A DNA stretch of 64,000 bases from Lachnospiraceae bacterium (GCA_024403455.1 JAKSRR010000007.1:44495-108494), one strand, 5' to 3'. Shown: positions 25,739 through 35,219, counted from the first letter of the stretch. The notes: generated by a model from the letters alone, not told the origin. Program-made: numbers and translations.

Positions 25739-25767
25739 AATGTACCATTTTTAGCTATTTCTGGCAA
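25739..25767 (-). promoter_or_regulatory. promoter of the tmcAL operon
   Basis: Read on the minus strand: TTGCCA (25767-25762), 17 bases, TACATT (25744-25739). The predicted start falls on the A of the tmcAL ATG at 25732. Confidence 0.6.
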
Positions 25768-25805
25768 TGCGATGGGAGATGCAGGCAGGGGGCTGAGAGA
25801 GATTC

Positions 25806-25834
25806 TTGCAAGCAGGGCTTTTCTATGTTTTAAT
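25806..25834 (+). promoter_or_regulatory. promoter of the DUF1292 gene
   Basis: TTGCAA at 25806-25811, 17 bases, TTTAAT at 25829-25834; AAAGGGGTG precedes the start codon. It lies back to back with the tmcAL promoter. Confidence 0.55.
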
Positions 25835-25866
25835 GGAAATGAAATACTACATAAAAGGGGTGACTT

Positions 25867-26190
25867 ATGGCAAAAGCAAATAATCCTGTGGAAGATGAAG
25901 AAATCTATATGGATGTGGAAACTGATGAAGGTACGGTAACCTGTTCTATTATCGCCATTTTCTCCAAAATGGGAAAAGATTATATTGCATTACTTCCTTT
26001 AGATGAAAAGGAAGAGAATAAAGATGGTGAAGTGTGGCTATATGGTTATGAGGAAGACAGCAAAGGAAATAGTACACTCATTAACCTAGTAGATGACGAA
26101 GAATATGAAATTGCTTCCGATGCCTTTGATGAGTATTTAGATGCCCAGGAGTTTGACGAACTAGTGGGAGAGGATGACGAAGAAGAATAA
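25867..26190 (+). CDS. DUF1292 (YrzB-like) protein
   Basis: Small acidic protein of 107 residues with the DUF1292 pattern: an N-terminal strand rich in Asp/Glu, then CSIIAIFSKMGKDYIALLP, VWLYGYEED and LVDDEEYEIASDAFDEYL. The family is common in Bacillota, often near ruvX and alaS, and its role is unknown. Here it is monocistronic, divergent from tmcAL and convergent with a helicase gene. Confidence 0.85.
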   Translation: MAKANNPVEDEEIYMDVETDEGTVTCSIIAIFSKMGKDYIALLPLDEKEENKDGEVWLYGYEEDSKGNSTLINLVDDEEYEIASDAFDEYLDAQEFDELVGEDDEEE

Positions 26191-26200
26191 TAATTTTTTG

Positions 26201-26229
26201 GGGATGACTAGATTTTAGTCATCCCTTTT
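26201..26229. terminator. bidirectional terminator between DUF1292 and helicase genes
   Basis: GGGATGACTA (26201-26210) pairs with TAGTCATCCC (26216-26225), a perfect 10-bp stem with T runs on each side. The helicase stop codon lies inside the stem. Confidence 0.88.
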
Positions 26230-28064
26230 GTCTCTAGAAGAAATCTACTTTTCTCTTTTCTATTTTCTGGTGTTTTACTGATATAAAATAAAAACAGTAG
26301 TTCTTTGGCCCTTGTCATAGCGACATAGAAAATTCGTCGTTCTTCTTCAATCGTTTCTTTGGAAGCATTTTTTCCCTGCGGAACATTTCCCTCATTGCAA
26401 TCAGGGAGGATGACAATTTTATATTCTAGCCCCTTGCTTCCATGCATCGTTTGTAGGGTAAGGTAGTCCCCTTCTGGCTTTTCTGCGCAGGCCTGTGTCA
26501 TCTCTGCGTATTCTTCTGTTTTTCGTTTCCATACATCATAGGAGGAGAATCCACTTGCAGATTGTTGCACGAGATCCAAATTTTCTAGGATTTCTGTTTC
26601 ATCTCGGCCGGTATTTTTAGCATCCGCAAGAAGCGCTGTATCTAACCCCATTACTTTTCGAATGTAGGAGATCGCAGGATAGGGTTCCATGGATTTGATT
26701 CTGGTAAGATCCGTTAGCAGTATTCGCAGGTTGTTTTTGCAATACAGAGGAATGTCTTTATTGTTTAACAAGTCTTTGATTAGAATGACCGGCGTGGTTA
26801 GGTAACTCCGTTTTATGTAGCGAACTGGTTTGTTCATAAAGCGAAGCAAGTGACTGCGAAAGCATTCTCCGTGGGCATAGGCTAACAAGGATAGGAGAAC
26901 CAGAATTTCAGGCTTTTTCCAAATGCTATCGATTTTTTCTTTGTAATAGAATGGGATGGAGTGCTCCGTAAGCTTCTGTAAAATGCGCTTGGCACCTGTA
27001 TTGGTGCGAAATAGGATGGCGATATCTTTGAATACACCGACTTTTTGATAGGAAAGAATTAATTTTATAATCTCTTCTGTTTGTAGGTCGGAGGATGGGA
27101 ACCCTTTTTCGTAGACGCAGCATTTTCCCGGAGTAGCAGCGGAAAGTGATTTCTGATATCTGCTTTGATTATGTCCAATCAGTGAAATGGCACTGTCTAC
27201 AATGGAAGCCTTGGAACGATAGTTTTTGGGAAGACAGATGGTCTTTGTGGCGGGATAATCTTTTGGAAAGTGGAGCATAATACCAGGCTTTGAGCCGCGG
27301 AATCCATAAATTGACTGGTCGTCGTCACCAACAATGAAAAGATTGTTTTCAGGATGCGCTAAAAGTTTGATGACTTCATATTGCATGGGATTAATATCCT
27401 GGAATTCATCCACCAGAATATATTGGTATCTTTGTTGCCAGCTTTTTAGGATGTCAGGATGAGCAGTCAATGTACGATAGCACAGGAGAACCATATCATC
27501 AAAGTCGACCTTATGCCGCAGATTACACTGGGTTTCATAGGCTTTGTAGATTTGTCCGAAGTCTTCTCCTGCAAGATAGGCAGGGTGGTAGGATTCTGGG
27601 GAGGTACCATCATTTTTGATTTTGCTGATATCTGCTAGAATCTGTGGAAGAAAGGGATGTTCAGGGGTGGTATCAAAGCCGAGCTGTGCGTTCCCTGCGG
27701 AGGGATAAAGTTCGGAAAGAACGTCTTTTAAATAAGCGTGTTTTTCCTTCTCCGTCAGGATATCTTTCCCGGAGTAGTGCATGGTTTCTTTAACAATATG
27801 AAAATATATACTGTGAAATGTACCAAAGGTGACGGGCATGAAATCATCCTTCATGAGGGACTGAAAACGTTCTTGCATTTCTTCGGCGGCAGTTTTGGTG
27901 AAGGTAATGACCAAAATGCCAGACGGGTCGATGTCCATTTCGGTGGTCATGGCCTGAAGTCTTCTAGTTAATACAAAAGTTTTGCCACTGCCAGGACCGG
28001 CAAGGACCATCATAGGACCATCCTTATGGTGAATGGCAATATTTTGTTGTTCATTAACGGACAT
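26208..28064 (-). CDS. UvrD/PcrA-like superfamily 1 DNA helicase
   Basis: A 618-residue SF1A helicase. Motif I is AGPGSGKTFVLTRRL (about 22-36), motif II ILVDEFQDINPMQYE, motif III GDDDQSIYGFRGS, motif V LQTMHGSKGLEYKIVIL and motif VI VAMTRAKELL. It is shorter than PcrA (about 720) because the C-terminal tail is missing, as in many clostridial paralogues of uncertain role. It probably unwinds DNA 3' to 5' in repair. The ATG has no clear Shine-Dalgarno site, and a TATAAG box lies 5 bases upstream, so this message too may be nearly leaderless. Confidence 0.88.
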   Translation of the reverse strand: MSVNEQQNIAIHHKDGPMMVLAGPGSGKTFVLTRRLQAMTTEMDIDPSGILVITFTKTAAEEMQERFQSLMKDDFMPVTFGTFHSIYFHIVKETMHYSGKDILTEKEKHAYLKDVLSELYPSAGNAQLGFDTTPEHPFLPQILADISKIKNDGTSPESYHPAYLAGEDFGQIYKAYETQCNLRHKVDFDDMVLLCYRTLTAHPDILKSWQQRYQYILVDEFQDINPMQYEVIKLLAHPENNLFIVGDDDQSIYGFRGSKPGIMLHFPKDYPATKTICLPKNYRSKASIVDSAISLIGHNQSRYQKSLSAATPGKCCVYEKGFPSSDLQTEEIIKLILSYQKVGVFKDIAILFRTNTGAKRILQKLTEHSIPFYYKEKIDSIWKKPEILVLLSLLAYAHGECFRSHLLRFMNKPVRYIKRSYLTTPVILIKDLLNNKDIPLYCKNNLRILLTDLTRIKSMEPYPAISYIRKVMGLDTALLADAKNTGRDETEILENLDLVQQSASGFSSYDVWKRKTEEYAEMTQACAEKPEGDYLTLQTMHGSKGLEYKIVILPDCNEGNVPQGKNASKETIEEERRIFYVAMTRAKELLFLFYISKTPENRKEKSRFLLETKGMTKI

Positions 28065-28256
28065 GGGAACTTATAAAAGAAATTCACAGAAGGATTTTTA
28101 CTAAATTAAGACAGAGATATTTAAGCATAGAGTGAATTAAAAAGCAAATTCTTTCCCTTTTGAGGTGCAATATGCTAAAATATATAACAGTTTTTTGTAA
28201 ACTATTCCTAAAGGCCCTGTAAAGAGCCTTATTTGTGTATAGAAAAGCAGGTAGTT
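28065..28256. other. divergent intergenic region
   Basis: AT-rich spacer between the helicase and DUF5662 genes. It holds the plus-strand promoter below and a short AAGGC/GCCTT hairpin near 28210-28230. No RNA gene is seen. Confidence 0.4.
28160..28188 (+). promoter_or_regulatory. promoter of the DUF5662-trpS unit
   Basis: TTGAGG at 28160-28165, 17 bases, TATAAC at 28183-28188. Confidence 0.55.
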
Positions 28257-28874
28257 ATGAAATTATTACAGTATCTAAAAGGTGGTAAAAATCATTTTGT
28301 GACCATAACCACCCATAAAATTGAAGTTATGAAGGGGTGCTTTCGTGTTGGGCTTTATAAGCAGGGGCTGTTACATGATTTATCTAAGTACACTCCAACT
28401 GAATTTTTGATGGGAATGGTATATTACCAGGGAACTCGAAGCCCTAACAATGCAGAACGTGAAGCAAAGGGATATTCCTCTGCCTGGCTGCATCACAAAG
28501 GAAGAAACAAGCACCATTATGAATACTGGATTGATTATCTTTCTGATGTAAAGAATTCTGACAAACCGGTCATCTGTGGATGCAAGATGCCTGTAAAATA
28601 TGTTGTAGAGATGTTTGAAGACCGTGTTGCGGCTTGCAAGATATACAATAAGGAAAAGTTTAAAGTGACGGACCCCTGGCAGTACTATAACAGTGGGAGA
28701 ACCAGAGAACTTTTGCATCCTGATACGAGAAAACTGTTAGAGCATCTTTTAAAGATGTATGCAAAGTGTGGGCAAGATTATACGGAGGCATACATCCGAA
28801 AGAAGATACTACATAATGATAAAAATGTATTCGTAAAACTGTTTACATCCGGTAAAAGGAGAAATAAAAAATGA
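28257..28874 (+). CDS. DUF5662 family protein
   Basis: A 205-residue cytoplasmic protein of the family I know as DUF5662, function unknown. Conserved His/Asp clusters are visible: THKIEV near the start, LLHDLSKYTPTEF (about 40-52) and WLHHKGRNKHHYEYW (about 80-95). These recall metal-binding HD-type sites, so an enzymatic role is possible. The ATG at 28257 was chosen over a TTG eight codons upstream. Its stop overlaps the trpS start (ATGA), so the two are coupled. Confidence 0.75.
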   Translation: MKLLQYLKGGKNHFVTITTHKIEVMKGCFRVGLYKQGLLHDLSKYTPTEFLMGMVYYQGTRSPNNAEREAKGYSSAWLHHKGRNKHHYEYWIDYLSDVKNSDKPVICGCKMPVKYVVEMFEDRVAACKIYNKEKFKVTDPWQYYNSGRTRELLHPDTRKLLEHLLKMYAKCGQDYTEAYIRKKILHNDKNVFVKLFTSGKRRNKK

Positions 28875-29875
28875 TAGGCGATAAGAAAGTATTATTTAGT
28901 GGCATGCAGGCAACCGGAAATTTAACTCTGGGTAATTACTTAGGAGCCTTACAGAACTGGGTAAAACTGAGTGATGAATATGAATGCTTCTACTCTGTGG
29001 TAGATCTTCATTCGATTACAGTTAGACAGGATCCAGCAGAACTTCGAAGCCGTGCAAGAAAGTTACTTACTTTATACATTGCAGCCGGACTGGATCCGGA
29101 AAAGAACTGTATTTATTATCAGTCCCATGTTTCTGGACATTGCGAGCTTGCATGGATTTTGAATTGCTTTACATATATGGGTGAGTTGAATCGAATGACC
29201 CAGTTTAAGGATAAGAGTGCAAAACATGCAGATAATATCAATGCTGGCCTCTTTACTTATCCTGTGTTAATGGCAGCAGATATTCTTCTTTATCAGGCAG
29301 ATGTGGTACCGGTAGGAAAAGATCAGTTGCAGCATCTGGAGATTACGAGAGATATCGCACAGCGTTTTAATGCGATTTATGGGGATGTATTTACGATTCC
29401 GGAGCCTTACCTTGGAAAGAGTGGTGCAAAAATTATGTCCCTCCAGGATCCGGCTAAGAAGATGAGTAAGTCAGATGAAAATGTAAATGCTTCCATTTAT
29501 CTTATGGATGACCCCGATACCATTATGCGTAAGTTCAAACGTGCCGTGACAGATTCTGAAGGCTGTGTAAGATACAGTGAAAGTCAGCCGGGAATTATGA
29601 ATTTAATGGATATCTATTCTGCATGTACCGGTAAGTCGGCAGCAGAAATCGAGAAGGAATTCGATGGTAAGGGCTATGGCGATTTTAAGATGGCTGTTGG
29701 CGAGTCTGTTGTTTCTGTATTAAAGCCTTTGCAGGATCGCTTTGAAGATTTACAGAAAGATAAGGCGTACATTGATGGCATTATCAAGAACAATGCTGAG
29801 AAGGCTGAGTACTACTCATTAAAGACCTTACGCAAGGTACAGAAGAAAGTTGGTTTCCCGGAAAGAATCCGTTAA
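28871..29875 (+). CDS. trpS: tryptophanyl-tRNA synthetase
   Basis: Class I synthetase that charges tRNA-Trp. The 334-residue protein shows the HIGH-like TGNLTLGNYLGAL at the start, the GKDQLQHLEITRDIAQRFN segment and the KMSKS loop (AKKMSKSDEN). No T-box leader is present; the gene is instead coupled to the DUF5662 gene by a 4-base overlap. Confidence 0.97.
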   Translation: MIGDKKVLFSGMQATGNLTLGNYLGALQNWVKLSDEYECFYSVVDLHSITVRQDPAELRSRARKLLTLYIAAGLDPEKNCIYYQSHVSGHCELAWILNCFTYMGELNRMTQFKDKSAKHADNINAGLFTYPVLMAADILLYQADVVPVGKDQLQHLEITRDIAQRFNAIYGDVFTIPEPYLGKSGAKIMSLQDPAKKMSKSDENVNASIYLMDDPDTIMRKFKRAVTDSEGCVRYSESQPGIMNLMDIYSACTGKSAAEIEKEFDGKGYGDFKMAVGESVVSVLKPLQDRFEDLQKDKAYIDGIIKNNAEKAEYYSLKTLRKVQKKVGFPERIR

Positions 29876-29960
29876 GGAACTATTAGGAATATAAATGGGA
29901 ACACGCATAAAGTGAACCATAGACGAAGCACACTCGTTGTGCAGGAAAGGTGGGAATACA

Positions 29961-31340
29961 ATGGAAAGAGATTCTATGATGAAACTTTCGAAGGAACGTC
30001 AGGAGATGTTCAATGAGATGGTTGAATTCTGTATGGCATCCGGTGCAATTGACCAAAATTTATATATTGAATATGACGTAAAAAGAGGATTGAGAGATGC
30101 ATCTGGTAAGGGTGTATTAACTGGTCTGACAGAAATTTCCGATGTTGTGGGATCCAAGATTGTGGATGGTGTAAAGGAGCCTGCGGAAGGTAATCTTTAC
30201 TATCAGGGATATAATGTTAAGGACATTATCAAGGCGATAGGCAACAGAAGATTTGCGTTTGAAGAAGTAACCTATCTTCTAATGTTTGGTGAACTTCCCA
30301 ATAAGCAACAGTTTGAGAACTTCTGTGGTATTTTATCAGACTTACAGGAACTTTCCAGTGACTTTGTACGTGATGTACTGCTACATAATCCTTCTGTCAA
30401 TGTCATGAACTCTTTGCAGAAGGCGACTTTAAGTCTTTACTCTTATGATGAGGATCCGGAAGAAATCTCTGTAAGCAATGTTCTTCGTCAGTGTTTGCAG
30501 ATTATTGCAAAACTTCCACTAATGAGTGTGTATGGTTATCACGGATACAGACATTTCTCCTTAAATGAGAATCTGGTGATTCGTAATCCCATTAAGGAAT
30601 ATTCTACTGCTGAAAACATTTTGAATATGCTTCGTCCAGATGGTAAGTTTACTCCATTAGAGGCACAGGTATTAGATGTTGCATTAGTGCTTCATGCAGA
30701 GCATGGCGGTGGTAATAACTCCACCTTTACAACCCATGTCGTTACTTCTACAGGTACGGATACCTATTCTGCTATGGCGGCTTCCATTGCTTCTTTAAAG
30801 GGACCTAAGCATGGTGGTGCGAACTTAAAGGTGCAGAAGATGTTTGATGACATCAAAGCGAATGTACCTGATTGGTCTGATAAGAAGGCGTTGAAGGTAT
30901 ATCTTGCTAAAATCCTGGATAAGGCAGCTTTTGATAATGCTGGTCTTGTATATGGTATGGGACATGCTGTATATACGGAGTCAGATCCCCGTGAAGTAAT
31001 TTTAAAAGAGTGCACCAGAAAGCTGGCTAAAGAAAAAGGCAGAATGGATGAATTCGATCTTTATGAGTCAGTAGAAAAGATTTCTGCAAAATTAATTGCT
31101 GAAAGAAGAAAACTGCATAAGCCAGTATGTGCAAACGTGGATTTCTATTCTGGATTTATGTATTCCATGTTAGGCATTCCCGAAGAACTCTTCACACCGA
31201 TCTTTGCTATTGCGCGTGTCAGTGGATGGAGTGCACACCGCTTGGAAGAGTTAGTAAATAAGGGAAAGATTATTCGTCCTGCCTATAAGTATGTAGGAAC
31301 CCACAAGGAAGTTTTAGCAATGGATGAAAGATTTTGGTAA
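29961..31340 (+). CDS. citrate synthase
   Basis: Condenses acetyl-CoA and oxaloacetate to citrate, supplying 2-oxoglutarate for glutamate. It has 459 residues, with catalytic histidines in LHAEHGGGNNSTFTTHV and YGMGHAVYTESDPR and the catalytic aspartate in ANVDFYSGFMYSMLGI. The N-terminal extension of about 50 residues places it with the longer bacterial type. The start is the ATG at 29961 with AGGAAAGGTGGG upstream. A small GCACA/TGTGC hairpin lies just before the ribosome site. No aconitase or isocitrate dehydrogenase gene is in the window. Confidence 0.93.
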   Translation: MERDSMMKLSKERQEMFNEMVEFCMASGAIDQNLYIEYDVKRGLRDASGKGVLTGLTEISDVVGSKIVDGVKEPAEGNLYYQGYNVKDIIKAIGNRRFAFEEVTYLLMFGELPNKQQFENFCGILSDLQELSSDFVRDVLLHNPSVNVMNSLQKATLSLYSYDEDPEEISVSNVLRQCLQIIAKLPLMSVYGYHGYRHFSLNENLVIRNPIKEYSTAENILNMLRPDGKFTPLEAQVLDVALVLHAEHGGGNNSTFTTHVVTSTGTDTYSAMAASIASLKGPKHGGANLKVQKMFDDIKANVPDWSDKKALKVYLAKILDKAAFDNAGLVYGMGHAVYTESDPREVILKECTRKLAKEKGRMDEFDLYESVEKISAKLIAERRKLHKPVCANVDFYSGFMYSMLGIPEELFTPIFAIARVSGWSAHRLEELVNKGKIIRPAYKYVGTHKEVLAMDERFW

Positions 31341-31404
31341 GTTTTCACCCAAAGGTAGCTTAGTCTGTAAATGTTGGTAGTCAGTATATAAAAAGGGAAG
31401 ATCT

Positions 31405-32460
31405 ATGAAAGACAAATATGTGGCATATGTTTCCTGCTATACCCAGGAAACCAAAGATGGTATTAAGATTTTTGATGTAGATATGAAGAATGGCACATTC
31501 CAACCAAAGAGCAGTGTGCAGATTACCAATTCCTCCTACATTACCATTTCGCATGACAGAAAGAATCTGTATTCCATTACAGACCACGGTGTAGAAGAGT
31601 ATAAAATCGCACCGGATGGAAGCCTCACGTTAGAGAGCGCAGCCTCTATCAATGGTATGAGAGGATGTTATCTGTCCACTGACTATGAGGAAAAGTTCTT
31701 ATTTGTGGCAGGATACCATGATGGAAAAATCACCGTTCTTTCCTTGGAGGAAAATGGTGCTATCGGACATATTTGTGACGAAATTTATCACAAGGGATTA
31801 GGAAGCATTGTAGATAGAAACTTCCGCCCCCATGTTAACTGCGTCAAAATGACCAGAGATAATAAGTTCCTTTTGGCAGCAGACCTCGGTATGGATCATA
31901 CCAAGGTATATGAGCTGGACCATCACACTGGAAAATTAAAATTAGTAGATATCTTACATTCTGAGCAGTATTCTGGACCACGTCATATTAAGATTACAAA
32001 GGATGGAAAGTTCATCTATATCATTCATGAAGCATCCTGCATGATTGATATTTATTCTTATAGTGTAGAAAACAATGTGCCAAAGTTTGATAAGATTGAT
32101 TCTGTTCCTACAATCAATGATTATCACGCAGGGGACTCTGCAGCAAGCGCACTTAATTTGTCAGATGATTTTAAATATCTCATCTGCTCCAATGTAGGAG
32201 ACAACTCCGTAGTGCTTTACAAAATGAATGCAAAGAATGGAAGCTTAGAGAAGAAACTTTGCCTTCCCATCAGCGGAAGTTATCCTAAGGATGCGGCATT
32301 ATTCCCGGATAATAAACATATTGTTTCCTTGAATCATGAGTCCAATACCATGACTTTCTTCAAGGTGGATCCTGATGCAGGAACCTTGGTTATGAGCAGT
32401 AAGGAAATCAAGATTGATATGCCAAACTGTATTGTATTTCATAAATTAGAGGAAGCATAA
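31405..32460 (+). CDS. lactonase family beta-propeller protein (6-phosphogluconolactonase-like)
   Basis: A 351-residue seven-bladed beta-propeller of the YbhE/Pgl lactonase family. Typical pieces are YVSCYTQE at the start, FRPHVNCVKMTRDNKFLLAADLG, GPRHIKITKDGKFIYIIHE and HVVSLNHESNTMTFF-like ends. E. coli Pgl hydrolyses 6-phosphogluconolactone; many homologues have unknown substrates, so specificity is uncertain. Its stop overlaps the tgt start (TAATG). Confidence 0.83.
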   Translation: MKDKYVAYVSCYTQETKDGIKIFDVDMKNGTFQPKSSVQITNSSYITISHDRKNLYSITDHGVEEYKIAPDGSLTLESAASINGMRGCYLSTDYEEKFLFVAGYHDGKITVLSLEENGAIGHICDEIYHKGLGSIVDRNFRPHVNCVKMTRDNKFLLAADLGMDHTKVYELDHHTGKLKLVDILHSEQYSGPRHIKITKDGKFIYIIHEASCMIDIYSYSVENNVPKFDKIDSVPTINDYHAGDSAASALNLSDDFKYLICSNVGDNSVVLYKMNAKNGSLEKKLCLPISGSYPKDAALFPDNKHIVSLNHESNTMTFFKVDPDAGTLVMSSKEIKIDMPNCIVFHKLEEA

Positions 32461-33590
32461 TGGCAAAATATACGTTAATCAAAACGATAGGAAGAGCCAA
32501 AAGAGGTCGCTTTGAGACTGTTCATGGAACCATTGAGACACCTGTGTTTATGAATGTTGGTACAGTGGGAGCCATTAAAGGTGCTGTGTCTACAGAAGAT
32601 TTGGAGACCATTCATACCCAGGTTGAACTCAGTAATACCTATCACCTTCATGTTCGCCCTGGGGACAGACTGATTCATGATTTGGGTGGATTGCACAAGT
32701 TCATGAGCTGGAATAAACCAATTCTGACGGATTCTGGTGGATTTCAGGTTTTTTCCCTGGCAGGTCTTAGAAAAATCAAAGAGGAAGGTGTTACCTTCCG
32801 AAGTCACATCGATGGTCATAAGATCTTTATGGGACCAGAGGAAAGTATGCAGATTCAGTCCAATCTTGCTTCTACCATCGCTATGGCATTTGATGAATGT
32901 CCTCCTGCGCTAGAAAAGATGGAATATGTTCGTCCCTCTGTGGAACGTACGACCAGATGGTTAAAACGCTGTAAAGCGGAGATGGATAGATTAAATGCAC
33001 TTCCAGATACCATTAATAAAGAGCAACTTTTATTTGGTATTAATCAGGGGGCGGTATTTGAAAAATTACGCATTGAACATGCGAAAGAAATTGCGGAACT
33101 GGATTTGCCAGGATATGCAATCGGTGGACTGGCAGTTGGAGAAACCCATGAGCAGATGTATTACATTCTGGATGAAACGGTTCCTTACCTTCCACAGAAT
33201 AAGCCGACGTACTTAATGGGTGTAGGAACACCTGCGAATATTTTAGAGGGTGTAGACAGGGGCGTAGATTTCTTTGACTGTGTATATCCGTCTAGAAATG
33301 GTCGTCATGGTCAGGTATACACAAACCATGGCAAAATGAATTTAAAGAATGCCCAGTATGAGCGGGATATGCGCCCGATAGAAGAAGGCTGTGAGTGTCC
33401 GGCCTGCAAGAGATATAGCAGAGCGTATATCAGACACCTTCTAAAGGCAGAAGAAATGTTAGGACTTCGTCTCTGCGTAACGCACAATCTGTATTTCTAT
33501 AACAAGATGATGGAAGAAATCAGAGAAGCGCTGGACACGGATACATGGCAGCAGTACAAGCGAGAAAAACTTGAAAAAGTTGGAAAGTAG
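32460..33590 (+). CDS. tgt: queuine/preQ1 tRNA-guanine transglycosylase
   Basis: Swaps guanine-34 for preQ1 in GUN-anticodon tRNAs. The 376-residue protein has the active-site DSGGFQVFSL, the nucleophile region FDCVYPSRNGRHGQ and the zinc site CECPACKRYSRAYIRHLL with a later THNLYF histidine. It begins one base inside the lactonase stop. yajC, its usual neighbour, is separated from it here by aroC. Confidence 0.96.
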   Translation: MAKYTLIKTIGRAKRGRFETVHGTIETPVFMNVGTVGAIKGAVSTEDLETIHTQVELSNTYHLHVRPGDRLIHDLGGLHKFMSWNKPILTDSGGFQVFSLAGLRKIKEEGVTFRSHIDGHKIFMGPEESMQIQSNLASTIAMAFDECPPALEKMEYVRPSVERTTRWLKRCKAEMDRLNALPDTINKEQLLFGINQGAVFEKLRIEHAKEIAELDLPGYAIGGLAVGETHEQMYYILDETVPYLPQNKPTYLMGVGTPANILEGVDRGVDFFDCVYPSRNGRHGQVYTNHGKMNLKNAQYERDMRPIEEGCECPACKRYSRAYIRHLLKAEEMLGLRLCVTHNLYFYNKMMEEIREALDTDTWQQYKREKLEKVGK

Positions 33591-33617
33591 AAAAGACGAA
33601 CTACAGGAGAATGCTTT

Positions 33618-34715
33618 ATGGCAGGATCTACATTTGGAAATCATTTTAGAGTAACAACCTTCGGTGAATCCCATGGTGTGGCATTAGGTTGCATTGTGGA
33701 TGGGTGTCCAGCGGGGCTTCCGATTTGTGAAGAGGATATTCAGGGATATTTGGATCGGAGAAAGCCGGGGACCAGTGCTATGACTACCCAGAGAGCGGAA
33801 GCAGATAAGGTTAAAATCCTATCAGGCGTGTTTGAGGGGAAAACAACGGGAACACCGATTGCAATGATGATTGAGAATACGTCCCAGCACTCGGGGGACT
33901 ACGGCAATATTGCGGTGAGTTATCGTCCTGGCCATGCCGACTATGGATTTGATGCTAAGTATGGCTTTAGGGATTATCGCGGCGGCGGAAGAAGCAGTGG
34001 ACGGGAAACTGCAGCTCGTGTAGCGGCAGGTGCCATTGCATGTAAGATTTTGCAAGAGATGGGCATCGAGGTAACTGCTTACACCCATTCTATTGGGGAT
34101 GTGGTGGTTCCGGCGGATGGGCTGGATTATGCTTATGCATTAACTTCGCCAGTATGTATGCCAGATGCAGGTGCTTCTGAAAAAGCCTATGCGCTTGTGC
34201 AGAAGTGCAGAGATGAGAAGGATTCTATTGGCGGCAGTGTGCGTTGCATCGTTACAGGTGTTCCTGCTGGCGTAGGGGAGCCAGTTTTTGATAAATTAGA
34301 TGCAAAACTGTCTCAGGCACTCTTTTCTATAGGTGCCGTAAAGGCAGTGGAAATTGGTGACGGAATAAATGTTTCTAAAGCGAAGGGCTCTGAAAATAAT
34401 GATGCCTTTTGTATGAAAGATGGGAAGGTGTCTGTGGAAACCAATCATGCAGGTGGTATTTTGGGCGGCATTTCCACTGGAGCACCCATTGAAATGATGG
34501 CTTATTTCAAACCTACCCCCTCCATTTATCAGCCCCAGAAAACGGTGTCTAAAGAACATGAAGAGATGGTTCTTGAGATCGTTGGTCGTCATGACCCCGT
34601 AGTGGTTCCTAGAGCTGTGGTTGTTGTAGAGTGCATGGCAGCATTAACGGTACTGGATGAGATGCTTGCTGGGCTTGGTGCAAAGATGGAGAATCTTAAG
34701 AAAATCTATGGTTAA
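33618..34715 (+). CDS. aroC: chorismate synthase
   Basis: Last step of the shikimate pathway, converting EPSP to chorismate with reduced FMN. The 365-residue protein has the signature FRVTTFGESHGVALG, then RPGHADYGFDAKYGF, RGGGRSSGRETAARVAAG and the C-terminal GRHDPVVVPRAVVVVE. It lies 27 bases after tgt with an AGGAG site and is probably co-transcribed with it. No other aromatic genes are nearby. Confidence 0.96.
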   Translation: MAGSTFGNHFRVTTFGESHGVALGCIVDGCPAGLPICEEDIQGYLDRRKPGTSAMTTQRAEADKVKILSGVFEGKTTGTPIAMMIENTSQHSGDYGNIAVSYRPGHADYGFDAKYGFRDYRGGGRSSGRETAARVAAGAIACKILQEMGIEVTAYTHSIGDVVVPADGLDYAYALTSPVCMPDAGASEKAYALVQKCRDEKDSIGGSVRCIVTGVPAGVGEPVFDKLDAKLSQALFSIGAVKAVEIGDGINVSKAKGSENNDAFCMKDGKVSVETNHAGGILGGISTGAPIEMMAYFKPTPSIYQPQKTVSKEHEEMVLEIVGRHDPVVVPRAVVVVECMAALTVLDEMLAGLGAKMENLKKIYG

Positions 34716-34741
34716 GTCACCACGACACCGGGGTATTTTTC

Positions 34742-34770
34742 TTGTAAATACACACATTATTGTGTAAAAT
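34742..34770 (+). promoter_or_regulatory. promoter of yajC with a palindrome in the spacer
   Basis: TTGTAA at 34742-34747, 17 bases, TAAAAT at 34765-34770. The palindrome TACACA-6-TGTGTA (34749-34766) fills the spacer and could be an operator for an unidentified regulator. Confidence 0.55.
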
Positions 34771-34827
34771 ATAGGGTGCTTTGCCCGTTATAGGTAAAGC
34801 ATTTCTTGAAAGAAAGGATTATGAATT

Positions 34828-35202
34828 ATGTTTTTAAGTAGTGCAGTTCAAAAGCTTCTTGTAGGTTGTACTCCCCAGACGGGTGAAACCATGAGTACTA
34901 GTGCAAATGCAGCAGGTACTGGATCCGCTGGATACAGCATTGGTATGATTATTTTCTATATTGTACTGATGATTGCTCTTTTCTATTTTATGGCAATTCG
35001 TCCTCAGAAGAAGGAACAGAAGAAGATGCAGGCCATGATGAGCACATTAGAGACTGGTGATGTTGTTGTAACTACTAGTGGTTTTTATGGCGTAGTCATT
35101 GATATTACGGAAGAGGATGTTATTGTTGAGTTTGGTTCCAATAAGAACTGCCGTATCCCCATGCGTAAGAGTGCTATCGCCCAGGTTGAGAAGCCCGAAT
35201 AA
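34828..35202 (+). CDS. yajC: preprotein translocase subunit YajC
   Basis: Small single-pass membrane protein accessory to the Sec translocon. At 124 residues it has one helix (about 39-60: GMIIFYIVLMIALFYFM), then the hallmark IRPQKKEQKKMQAMMSTLETGDVVVTTSGF split over the membrane boundary, and an SH3-like basic tail. The N-terminus before the helix is longer than usual (about 38 residues). The secD/secF genes that often follow are absent; a terminator follows instead. Confidence 0.93.
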   Translation: MFLSSAVQKLLVGCTPQTGETMSTSANAAGTGSAGYSIGMIIFYIVLMIALFYFMAIRPQKKEQKKMQAMMSTLETGDVVVTTSGFYGVVIDITEEDVIVEFGSNKNCRIPMRKSAIAQVEKPE

Positions 35203-35219
35203 GGTTTCCCTAGGAATAC

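Noticed and set aside
28065-28870. T-box leader for trpS
   Set aside because: trpS starts inside the stop codon of the preceding gene and no specifier loop or antiterminator box was found upstream.
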